From the NCBI GenBank assembly GCA_014763715.1, contig JACXUV010000018.1:1-64000 (forward strand): DNA of 64,000 bases, written 5' to 3'. The translations under genes and the position numbers were made by a program. Under the pieces are notes generated by a model. It was not told the DNA's origin. It ran no database searches and was given only the letters and a program-made list of their open reading frames with translations. This DNA is from Rhodobacterales bacterium. Its GTDB lineage: Bacteria; Pseudomonadota; Alphaproteobacteria; Caulobacterales; Hyphomonadaceae. Below are positions 35,614 through 42,518 of the stretch, one piece after another (the stretch's first letter is position 1; every line of letters begins with the position of its first letter).

Positions 35614-37257
35614 TTATTCCGGTTGGTATTTTAGGGACCAGCTGACCGTGACGATCGGATCGTCGCTGAGGCCGGCGAAAGGGTGTTCAAGCGGCTTTGC
35701 TACTTCGACACCGACAGATGAGATATCCTTGTAACCCGCTCTGACTCCGAATCCGGCAGAGCTGAGATTCAAGCTGACATCGTTGACGCCATTTGGCGTT
35801 ACATCGCCCTCTGCATAATCCGCAAAAGCGTAGATTTCGCTCTTCTTGAAGGCCCCCTTTTTCAGCGGGCGCCAGGCTGGTTCAACGGAGGCAGCATAGC
35901 CTTTGTCGAAGCTGACGATGCCATTGTCGAAACCGCGGCCGAATTCCATACCGCCGACAAGGAGGCGCTCGTTAGCAGGTAGGATGTCTTCGCTCCACTG
36001 GCCTCGTGCCTTCATCCGGACGAAGAAGGACCTGCCGATCGCCTGCACCAGCTTGCCGGTGCCTTCGATCTTGTCGAATTCCGTACTGGCGCCGGGCACG
36101 GCACTGCGGGCCTCATCCAGGCCAAGGCCGCGTGAATAGGTCAGGATACCCTGTAGCGAACGCGTCTTGCCGGTCCATCCCCCCTTTGCGCCGAAGCGTG
36201 CAGCCGAAATGCGCTCATTGGTGATGACCGAACCAAGAGCGGTGTTGGTGGATTCGAGACGGTCCACTGTCGCGCTGAGGGACAGTTCACGTTTGAAGTC
36301 TAGGATGACCGGGTAGGAGACATTGGCAGAGAGGACGGAAGCTTCCCCCGAAATGTCCACAGAGGATGGCCGCGTCTCCTGATAGGCGCCGGCGAGCGTC
36401 AGCGATAGGCCATTATTCCCGATCGGGGTGGAGTACTGAACATTCGTGGCGCGCGATTGTTCCATATCGGGTGTGGCCGACAGGCGCCCGCGCAGGGCGT
36501 CGCCCGGACGGAAGGTGCCGAACGCAAACCCGGAAAGGCTGATACGGCCGGAATCTATCAAACGGGATTCGCGGCTGTCATAACCAACGGCGACACCGTT
36601 TTTCTTCTCCTTGATATCAAGGAGAAGGGCGGCTGCTCCCGGAACATTGGGAAGGGTTTTCAGGCGCGGGCTGACCTCCGTGCCTTCGGTGCGGCGCGCA
36701 AGTGTAATGCCGCGCTCAAAGGAGCGCCTGCTTGCAGGCTTTTCGTCCAGTGTGTCGTCAAGAAAGCCCCTCAACAGTGGCCGCTCCACGACCTTGCCAT
36801 CTTTCAGGACAACGACTTCCGCGATACGACCTTCGGCGATGTAGACATCGACAATCCCGTCGGACAGGTCCTGTGCGGGAATGGCCAGCGTAAAGAGTGC
36901 GACCCTGGATCTCTTGTATGCCGCGCTCATGGCTGCGGCGAGGTCTCTCAGCGTCTCGGTATCGGCGGGCTGGCCCAGGAATTTCTCGCTGGCCGCAGCA
37001 ACACCAGCAGGGACTTCCGCGCCATTGAAGCGGACGCCGGCGATTGCGGCGGCTTCGGATGAAACCGGCGCTACCTGTGTGACAGAGACGGGAAGGTCGG
37101 GCGCAGAACCGGGAACGGGTTGAGGGCTGGGCTCATAGCCCGGATCAAGCCGGTTTTCCGGAGTTGTTTGCGGTCCGGCCAGGCTGGCGGGGGCCAGCAG
37201 GGCAAGAAGCGCCACACCGACATATCGGGGAACAAATGTGGCGGTGCGGCGCTTCAT
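35614..37257 (-). CDS. TpsB-type outer-membrane transporter (ShlB/FhaC/HecB family)
   Basis: The protein has 547 residues. A signal peptide (YVGVALLALLAPASLA) is followed by a Pro-rich linker and a POTRA-like domain (about 55-150, with FNGAEVPAGV and YIAEGRIAEVVVLKDG). A C-terminal beta-barrel of about 370 residues includes the conserved barrel entry GVAVGYDSRESRLIDSGR. TpsB proteins export a partner protein across the outer membrane. No TpsA gene with a TPS domain is present; instead the gene begins 27 bases after a collagen-like lipoprotein gene. The start could be ATG 37257 or 37272, and neither has an ideal Shine-Dalgarno. Confidence 0.85.
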   Translation of the reverse strand: MKRRTATFVPRYVGVALLALLAPASLAGPQTTPENRLDPGYEPSPQPVPGSAPDLPVSVTQVAPVSSEAAAIAGVRFNGAEVPAGVAAASEKFLGQPADTETLRDLAAAMSAAYKRSRVALFTLAIPAQDLSDGIVDVYIAEGRIAEVVVLKDGKVVERPLLRGFLDDTLDEKPASRRSFERGITLARRTEGTEVSPRLKTLPNVPGAAALLLDIKEKKNGVAVGYDSRESRLIDSGRISLSGFAFGTFRPGDALRGRLSATPDMEQSRATNVQYSTPIGNNGLSLTLAGAYQETRPSSVDISGEASVLSANVSYPVILDFKRELSLSATVDRLESTNTALGSVITNERISAARFGAKGGWTGKTRSLQGILTYSRGLGLDEARSAVPGASTEFDKIEGTGKLVQAIGRSFFVRMKARGQWSEDILPANERLLVGGMEFGRGFDNGIVSFDKGYAASVEPAWRPLKKGAFKKSEIYAFADYAEGDVTPNGVNDVSLNLSSAGFGVRAGYKDISSVGVEVAKPLEHPFAGLSDDPIVTVSWSLKYQPE

Positions 37258-37284
37258 GGTCGTCAGATGCATTCCTGGGACGGA

Positions 37285-38211
37285 TCAGTTTCCGCCGAGG
37301 AGGCCGCCGAGGAGGGACTGGACCGGATTGTCTTCGGTCGTGCTGCCCGAGAGCAGGTCTTCAACAGGGGCCGTCAGGTCCGTGAGACCGGTTTGATCCA
37401 GCCCGCCGAGGTCCGTGATGTCTGTCAGGTCTGTCAGGCCAGCCTGATCGAGCACAGTGCCTACATTCTCCGTCACGGGGCCAAGATCGGCAGAAACAAG
37501 CCCTGCCAGGTCCATTCCGGTGTCTGTATCCGTTGCAGCATCCAGGCCGATCAGTGTGTCACCGGCGCCAATACCGGCTTCCAGCAGGGTGCCTGAAGCC
37601 TGATCGCCGGAGAGAAGGCTCGCACCGATCAGCGAGTCTGAGCCGTCGCCTGCCACGCTTCCATTACCCGCGCCAACCGAGAGGAGTGGGGAGAGGGAGG
37701 AGGTCAGACCATCCACGAGCGGGGCGCCATCCGTCCCGGCGTCGACAAGTGCCGTGCCGATGTTTGCGGTTGTATCGGTGACGGCGCCGGTCAGGTTGGT
37801 CAGCTCGGCAGGGAGACCGGCTTCTGTCAGAAGGCCGTCGAGTTGCGTGCTGGTCGATGCGAGCAGGGTGCCTGTGCCCGTCAGGGTTTCGCCGCCAGCC
37901 GGCATCGTGGTGTTCGGATCGCCGAGATTGGCCAGCAAGCCGGTTCCGGCAAGGCCGTCGGGGCCGACCAGGCCGCCTGTTGCGATCATGCCGGTATCGC
38001 CAAGGGTGACGTTACCGCCATCTTCACCAGCGGGGCCTGCTGGGCCAGCTGGGCCTTGTTCCCCCTGTGGGCCAGTTTTGCCCGGTGCCCCGGTGGCGCC
38101 TTGCGGGCCAACGGTTCCCACGCTGGCATAACGGGTGTGACCAGAAGATTCGCATGCCGCGGCCAGCATGAGCGCAGCAGTTGCAACGGCAGTCATTGAT
38201 AGATTTCGCAT
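37285..38211 (-). CDS. Collagen-like repeat lipoprotein
   Basis: This 308-residue protein has a signal sequence ending LMLAAAC (C20), a probable lipobox. It is followed by 11 consecutive Gly-X-Y triplets (residues 32-64, including GPQGEQGPAGPAGPAGED), the pattern that forms collagen triple helices. The remaining ~240 residues are low-complexity Gly/Leu/Thr/Asp sequence with repeats such as LTDLTDITDLGGLDQTGL and a GLLGGLLGGN end. It has no aromatic-rich globular core. AGGAGG lies eight bases before the ATG. The TpsB transporter gene follows directly, so it may be the exported partner. Confidence 0.8.
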   Translation of the reverse strand: MRNLSMTAVATAALMLAAACESSGHTRYASVGTVGPQGATGAPGKTGPQGEQGPAGPAGPAGEDGGNVTLGDTGMIATGGLVGPDGLAGTGLLANLGDPNTTMPAGGETLTGTGTLLASTSTQLDGLLTEAGLPAELTNLTGAVTDTTANIGTALVDAGTDGAPLVDGLTSSLSPLLSVGAGNGSVAGDGSDSLIGASLLSGDQASGTLLEAGIGAGDTLIGLDAATDTDTGMDLAGLVSADLGPVTENVGTVLDQAGLTDLTDITDLGGLDQTGLTDLTAPVEDLLSGSTTEDNPVQSLLGGLLGGN

Positions 38212-38347
38212 AGGGAGTCCTCCTTCGCTTTCCGGTCCAGAAGGTGATTGCAGGCACCATTTCTGTACTGGTCATTGCAGCGTGCGGAGAAATGTCTTGC
38301 GCTTGTCTGCTCTAATCGCTTTGGATTTTGCTGACAAAGTTAACTTA

Positions 38348-38370
38348 AAGGTGCTCGATAAGCACCTTTT
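38348..38370 (-). terminator. Probable terminator after the YdcF-like gene
   Basis: AAAGGTGCT (38348-38356) and AGCACCTTT (38362-38370) form a perfect 9-bp stem with a five-base loop. Read on the minus strand it lies 20 bases past the stop of the YdcF-like gene and ends in a short T-run; the plus strand also ends in TTTT, so it may work both ways. Confidence 0.55.
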
Positions 38371-38389
38371 GATGGGAAATTCCAATAAA

Positions 38390-39028
38390 TCATTGGGTGA
38401 AACTGGTTTCCGTCTGGGTGGTGTTTTGTCCCCTCAGGCGGTCAAGAATTTGATCCTGGAGGCCTTCCGGCAGGGAATAAAGTACCCAGGCACCTGCTTC
38501 GTAGTGCGCCCGGCGCCATATATCGACCGGGTTCAAATCACCCGGCGGGCAGACGCCAAGCACCTTGGGCTGATGGTCCGGCTGGGCATTGTAAATAACC
38601 TTGGCACGGATCAGCTGCATGCAGTTTGAAACAAAGACAATCTCGCCAGGCGCCTTGGTATTTGCGTCGCGGGCAAGGTTTTTCAGACCTGAAATCGTGT
38701 CCCGGCTTTCAACATCGGCGGAGATGCGACCGCCAAGTCCGGATCCGCGTGCCGCGATCAGTGCCATCTCCTGGCTGCCGAGCCAGCCTTCCTGCGGACG
38801 ATGTCCGCCAACCATGTAGAGCCGGTCCAGCTTCCCCGCCTTGAGCAGGTTCACTGCCTTGGCAATCCGTGCGGCGGCATCCTTGTTGTTGTCGGTGTAG
38901 AAAACGACGCCCGTGCCGCCGGTCAGGGAGCGGGACTGATCCATAAACCGTGTCACGCCCCAGAAGAGGGCGGTAGCGACCAGGTCGAGAAAGACCAGCC
39001 AGAATACGATTCGGCGAAGCCAGCGCAT
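38390..39028 (-). CDS. ElyC/SanA/YdcF-family (DUF218) membrane protein
   Basis: This 212-residue protein has an N-terminal helix (VFWLVFLDLVATALFWGV) and a DUF218 domain: GVVFYTDNNKDAAARIAKAV, KLDRLYMVGGHRP, ESRDTISGLKNLA, VFVSNCMQLIRAKVIY. Relatives are tied to envelope polysaccharide or cell-wall metabolism, without a firm reaction. It follows the Nudix gene by only seven bases, so the two form an operon. Confidence 0.78.
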   Translation of the reverse strand: MRWLRRIVFWLVFLDLVATALFWGVTRFMDQSRSLTGGTGVVFYTDNNKDAAARIAKAVNLLKAGKLDRLYMVGGHRPQEGWLGSQEMALIAARGSGLGGRISADVESRDTISGLKNLARDANTKAPGEIVFVSNCMQLIRAKVIYNAQPDHQPKVLGVCPPGDLNPVDIWRRAHYEAGAWVLYSLPEGLQDQILDRLRGQNTTQTETSFTQ

Positions 39029-39035
39029 GCCAGAT

Positions 39036-39479
39036 CTATAAAGACTGCTTCAGGGCAGGCCGCCATGCCCCATTTGCAGTAATGCCCAGGAATGTGATCG
39101 CAGGCGTGGTGAGGGTCTCCGGCATCTCGTCGCGGGCGAACCAGCCCCAGCCGCCATGTTTTTCCGGTTCCATGATGCGGGGCTCTCCTGAAACGATGCG
39201 CGCCTCATAGACCGGCGACACCCAGTGGCGGCCATCGCCGCCGTCAATGATCTCAGAGATACAGGCCAGACGCGTCAGTTCGATGACGATGCCAAGCTCT
39301 TCGTGGATTTCGCGGCGGGCGGTGTCTTCCGCGCGTTCGCCGAAGTCGATTTTCCCGCCCGGGAGCCCCCAGGCGCCGGCTTCCGGTTCTTTCAGGCGCT
39401 GGATCAGGAGCAGGCGGCCCAGATCATCCAGGATCGCGGCACCGCAGCCGGTTTCGGGGCGGAGGGGAGAATCGGTCAT
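39036..39479 (-). CDS. Nudix hydrolase
   Basis: A 147-residue protein with a complete Nudix box, G-x5-E-x7-REIHEELGI (starting GKIDFGE). The preceding residues AWGLPGG are typical of ADP-ribose or nucleotide-pyrophosphate hydrolases. I start at ATG 39479 (MTDSPLRPETGCGAAIL) since residues further upstream do not fit the fold. The substrate is unknown; the DUF218 gene follows. Confidence 0.88.
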   Translation of the reverse strand: MTDSPLRPETGCGAAILDDLGRLLLIQRLKEPEAGAWGLPGGKIDFGERAEDTARREIHEELGIVIELTRLACISEIIDGGDGRHWVSPVYEARIVSGEPRIMEPEKHGGWGWFARDEMPETLTTPAITFLGITANGAWRPALKQSL

Positions 39480-39585
39480 GGTCCCCAGTCTAAGGCAGTC
39501 CTGCTGCCGGGGCAGGTCTTTAATCAGGGCTTGTCCGGCAGCGGGCACCGGCTAACGTGGCGTAAGTGGGCTGAAGGGGGCTGAA

Positions 39586-39984
39586 ATGGCAAAAGTGATC
39601 GGTTTGGGCGGCGTGTTTTTCCGCTGCAGGGATGTCGAGGCGACGCGGGCCTGGTATCAGCGCGTGCTTGGCATGGACATCGACGACTATGGTGGAACGA
39701 GTTTCGGCCATGTAGAGTCGGCAGCGCTGTTTCCCGAAGGTGCGCGTACGATCTGGGCGCCATTCAAGGCAGATAGCGATTATTTCAAACCGTCGGAGGC
39801 CGATTACATGCTCAATCTGATGGTTGACGACTTCGATGGCATGCTGGAGCAGCTGAAGGCTGAGGATGTGGCGCTCGAAGGGGAACCGATGATCGAATCC
39901 TATGGCAAGTTTGCCTGGGTCATGGATCCGGATGGCCGCAAGATTGAGCTTTGGCAGCCCGTTGAGCCGTCATCCCCTGTTTAG
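39586..39984 (+). CDS. VOC-family protein (glyoxalase/bleomycin-resistance fold)
   Basis: A 132-residue protein with paired beta-alpha-beta-beta-beta modules: GVFFRCRDVEATRAWYQRVL at the start and WVMDPDGRKIELWQP at the end, the latter with the usual metal-ligand Glu. Members include glyoxalase I and dioxygenases, and the reaction here cannot be told. It is convergent with the CC_3452-family gene across a terminator. Confidence 0.85.
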   Translation: MAKVIGLGGVFFRCRDVEATRAWYQRVLGMDIDDYGGTSFGHVESAALFPEGARTIWAPFKADSDYFKPSEADYMLNLMVDDFDGMLEQLKAEDVALEGEPMIESYGKFAWVMDPDGRKIELWQPVEPSSPV

Positions 39985-39995
39985 GCGTGGACCAT

Positions 39996-40030
39996 AAAAA
40001 AGCGGCCGTCGCGGCTGATCCGTGACGGCC
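39996..40030 (-). terminator. Rho-independent terminator after the CC_3452-family gene
   Basis: A 10-bp stem with one G-U pair (40004-40013 with 40021-40030) and a seven-base loop is preceded on the plus strand by AAAAAA (39996-40001). On the minus transcript this gives hairpin plus U-run, 43 bases past the stop. Confidence 0.75.
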
Positions 40031-40072
40031 CGAGGAGAGGCTCTGGAGAGATCGGTTGTGAAGGCCGCAGTC

Positions 40073-40372
40073 TTAGTTGCTGCGGGCAGAAGCCTTGCAG
40101 GCTTCGATGTCTTCTGCCGAGAGCTCGAACTTGTCGTTCTTGAAGGACGTGATTTCGCCGGTCTTTTTCGCGATCTTCTTGCAGTCGCTGAGCGTGACCT
40201 TCTTGCGGTTCATGTCGCCTTTGCAGACCGTGCCTTCACAGGTCCAGACAGTACCGACAACGGTGATACGGCTGTCATCGACCGGCTTGGCGGTTTCGAA
40301 AGTGAAGCTGGTGGCAAAAGCAGGGGCGGCGAGGCCGAGGAAGGCGGCGCCAAGAATTGCGGAACGGAGCAT
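40073..40372 (-). CDS. CC_3452-family small secreted protein
   Basis: A 99-residue protein with a clear signal peptide (ILGAAFLGLAAPAFA) and a short domain with cysteines in VWTCEGTVCKGD and LSDCKKIAKKTG, likely disulfide-bonded in the periplasm. The pattern matches the CC_3452 family known from Caulobacterales and sphingomonads, function unknown. Its promoter (40441-40469) and leader are near copies of those of the UrcA gene just upstream. Confidence 0.8.
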   Translation of the reverse strand: MLRSAILGAAFLGLAAPAFATSFTFETAKPVDDSRITVVGTVWTCEGTVCKGDMNRKKVTLSDCKKIAKKTGEITSFKNDKFELSAEDIEACKASARSN

Positions 40373-40402
40373 GGGAGGATGCCTTTTCGCTTATGATTAT
40401 CT

Positions 40403-40440
40403 TTCAGGGCCGGCAGCTCGGTGGATGCCCCGGCCCTGAA
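40403..40440. other. Long hairpin at the 5' end of the CC_3452-family transcript
   Basis: TTCAGGGCCGG (40403-40413) and CCGGCCCTGAA (40430-40440) form a perfect 11-bp stem with a 16-base loop. The stem begins one base past the -10 box of the inferred minus-strand promoter, so it would be the first structure in the mRNA. No U-run follows, which argues against a terminator. It may stabilise the mRNA. Confidence 0.5.
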
Positions 40441-40481
40441 CAAATAGATATCGCTGAAAAATTCGTCAAGTGTTCAGCGCT
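40441..40481 (-). promoter_or_regulatory. Promoter/operator of the CC_3452-family gene (copy B)
   Basis: On the minus strand TTGACG (40469-40464), a 17-base spacer, and TATTTG (40446-40441) make a sigma-70-like promoter. It is wrapped by a perfect inverted repeat CGCTGAA (40452-40458) / TTCAGCG (40473-40479). The 32-base element 40450-40481 matches the element upstream of urcA at roughly three positions in four. Confidence 0.6.
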
Positions 40482-40498
40482 CCAGATTGTCAGCGAAC

Positions 40499-40849
40499 TT
40501 ACTTCAGCGATGCCAGGACCTGGGCCGGCTGGCCGGTCTGCAGGGTGTAGAGCTGTGTCAGTTCAGGGGCGTCAATCTGCATCACGGCCTTGGCCACGAT
40601 TTCGGATGCACACGTATCATCGACCCGCGGCGCGCCCGCAACCGGACGGGTATAGCGACAAGCCGACTTGGCCTGCTCCTGCAGTGAATTCAGTACGATT
40701 TCAGCGCCCGAAACAGTTTCGAGGGCAGCGCTGTCATACTGTATATCCAGCTGCAGTTCGCGCTGAATTTCCGCCGTGGCGGGGGCGGCAAAAAAGGCTG
40801 CGCCGGCAAGGGTTGCGGATACAGCCAGAGAGAGGATGCGAGAGGTCAT
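40499..40849 (-). CDS. UrcA-family secreted protein
   Basis: A 116-residue protein with a signal peptide (LAVSATLAGAAFFAAPATA), then the UrcA-family core: LDIQYDSAALETVSGAEIVL, ACRYTRPV, and C-terminal DDTCASEIVAKAV. The two conserved cysteines probably pair in the periplasm. UrcA takes its name from a metal-responsive Caulobacter gene whose promoter was used as a uranium reporter; the biochemical function is unknown. A second family member ends the window (63756-64000). Confidence 0.85.
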   Translation of the reverse strand: MTSRILSLAVSATLAGAAFFAAPATAEIQRELQLDIQYDSAALETVSGAEIVLNSLQEQAKSACRYTRPVAGAPRVDDTCASEIVAKAVMQIDAPELTQLYTLQTGQPAQVLASLK

Positions 40850-40903
40850 GGGAGGAAACCTTTTTGCGTTTGGATGAGTACGACCCGGTGAAGCCGTATG
40901 TGC

Positions 40904-40943
40904 AAAATATAATCATTGAATAATTTGTCAATCGTTCAGTGAT
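40904..40943 (-). promoter_or_regulatory. Promoter/operator of the urcA-like gene (copy A)
   Basis: On the minus strand TTGACA (40931-40926), a 16-base spacer and TATTTT (40909-40904) form a near-consensus promoter. The flanking arms ATCATTGAA (40912-40920) and TTCAGTGAT (40935-40943) are an imperfect inverted repeat. The element aligns with copy B at 40450-40481, and both genes also share the leader pattern AAAAGG-N2-TCCTCCCATG. Confidence 0.6.
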
Positions 40944-40953
40944 TAGAATTTTT

Positions 40954-40970
40954 CTAAAGCCGCACTTTAG
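40954..40970. promoter_or_regulatory. Inverted repeat between urcA-like and acyl-CoA dehydrogenase genes
   Basis: CTAAAG (40954-40959) and CTTTAG (40965-40970) are inverted around five bases, just upstream of the urcA-like promoter and about 105 bases from the divergent acyl-CoA dehydrogenase start. It may be an operator for either gene. Confidence 0.3.
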
Positions 40971-41074
40971 TTCGCCGCTTGCCCCGGCGGCAGAAATTGC
41001 CGGAGGGCGCGGGCTCGATATGCTGAAAGCCAGGACGCACTAAAGAATGGCGTCGTGGCAGGAGGAAACGCGCT

Positions 41075-42415
41075 ATGGATTTCAACATTCCCAAGGACAT
41101 CGCCGACTATTTGGTCGTGCTCGACAAGTTCATCGAGGACGAGATCCGGCCATTGGAGGAACAGGACGACAATATCCGTTTCTTCGACCATCGCCGGGAA
41201 TGGGCGCGGACGGACTTTGAAAATGGCGGTTTGCCACGTCCGGAATGGGAGGCTCTGCTGAAGGAAGCCAAGCGCCGGGCCGATGCCGCAGGGCACCTGC
41301 GCTATGCGCTGCCTGAAGAGTTCGGCGGCCAGAACGGGTCCAATCTCGGTATGGCGATCATCCGTGAGCATCTGGCGAAAAAGGGGCTCGGCCTGCACAA
41401 CGACCTGCAGAATGAACACTCCATCGTTGGCAACTTCCCGCAGATCCTCATGCTGCGCGACTTTGCCCGCCCGGATCAGAAACATCTCGCCAATGCGGCG
41501 CTGGAGGGCAAGTTCCTCGCCTGTTTCGGCCTTACCGAGCCAGACCATGGCTCTGACGCGACCCATATGGAAACCCGTGCCGTGCGCCACAAGAAAGACG
41601 GCAAGGATGGCTGGCTGATCAATGGCGAGAAGATGTGGATCACCGGCATGCATGTGGCCACGCACATCATGTTGTTCTGCCGGACCAGCGGCGAGGATGG
41701 CGATGCGCGCGGCATTACCTGCCTGCTCGTGCCTGCGCGCGATCCCGGCGTGATCATTGAAGAGTATATGTGGACCTTCAACATGCCGACGGATCACCCG
41801 CGCCTGACGATCAAGGATGTCTGGGTGCCGGAAGATGCGGTGTTCGGCCCGCCGGAAGGGGGGCTGGCGCTGGCTCAGCATTTCGTCCACGAGAACCGCA
41901 TCCGCCAGGCGGCAAGTTCCGTCGGGGCTGCCATCTACTGCATCAATGAGAGCGTGAAATACGCCCGCGAACGCAAGCCGTTCGGCAAACCGCTGGCGAT
42001 CAATCAGGCGATTCAGTTCCCGCTGGTGGAACTGGCGACCGAGGCGGAGATGCTGCGCCTCCTGATCTTCAAGACGGCCTGGGAAATGGACCAGATGTCG
42101 AAGCCTGAAGTGGCTGTCCGTCTGTCGGACAAGGTGTCGATGTGCAACTACCGGGCAAACCGCCTCTGCTGCAACGCGGCAGACCGGGCGATGCAGGTGC
42201 ATGGCGGCATCGGCTATTCCCGCCACAAACCCTTCGAACATATCTACCGCCACCATCGCCGCTACCGCATCACTGAGGGCTCCGAAGAGATCCAGATGCG
42301 CAAGGTGGGCGGCCACCTGTTCGGCTTTATGGGCCCCGGCAAGCATGGCCAGCCGAAAGGCGAGACCGACAAGACCGGCAAGAGCACGGAACCGACCGAT
42401 TTCGCGGTGCGCTGA
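41075..42415 (+). CDS. Acyl-CoA dehydrogenase
   Basis: A 446-residue FAD enzyme that makes the first double bond in acyl-CoA beta-oxidation. The FAD/substrate block ACFGLTEPDHGSDATHMETRA, with the TEPDHGSD motif, and the C-terminal helix bundle (MQVHGGIGYSRHKPFEHIYR, then RRYRITEGSEEIQ) are clear. The long N-terminal helical part and the extended C-terminus fit the COG1960 long subgroup found in alphaproteobacteria. The ATG has AGGAGGAA eight bases upstream. The preferred chain length is unknown. Confidence 0.9.
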   Translation: MDFNIPKDIADYLVVLDKFIEDEIRPLEEQDDNIRFFDHRREWARTDFENGGLPRPEWEALLKEAKRRADAAGHLRYALPEEFGGQNGSNLGMAIIREHLAKKGLGLHNDLQNEHSIVGNFPQILMLRDFARPDQKHLANAALEGKFLACFGLTEPDHGSDATHMETRAVRHKKDGKDGWLINGEKMWITGMHVATHIMLFCRTSGEDGDARGITCLLVPARDPGVIIEEYMWTFNMPTDHPRLTIKDVWVPEDAVFGPPEGGLALAQHFVHENRIRQAASSVGAAIYCINESVKYARERKPFGKPLAINQAIQFPLVELATEAEMLRLLIFKTAWEMDQMSKPEVAVRLSDKVSMCNYRANRLCCNAADRAMQVHGGIGYSRHKPFEHIYRHHRRYRITEGSEEIQMRKVGGHLFGFMGPGKHGQPKGETDKTGKSTEPTDFAVR

Positions 42416-42449
42416 CACGCTGAAAATTCTTCGCGCAAGGCGTGAAGGG

Positions 42450-42464
42450 TTAACAACCGGGTAA
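42450..42464. promoter_or_regulatory. Near-match CtrA box upstream of the acidic Zn-PLC-like gene
   Basis: TTAA (42450-42453), seven bases, GTAA (42461-42464) differs from TTAA-N7-TTAA at one position, and a further TTAAC lies at 42470. It is 55 bases upstream of the ATG at 42519. With a single mismatch it is only suggestive. Confidence 0.3.
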
Positions 42465-42518
42465 CCAAGTTAACGCACTCCTTGGCCTGACAATTTGCCA
42501 GGCTGAGGAGTCTCGCCC

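Noticed and set aside
33893-35734. 613-codon open frame opposite pckA
   Set aside because: Antisense shadow of a certain gene; its translation shows no recognisable fold and it crosses the pckA promoter.
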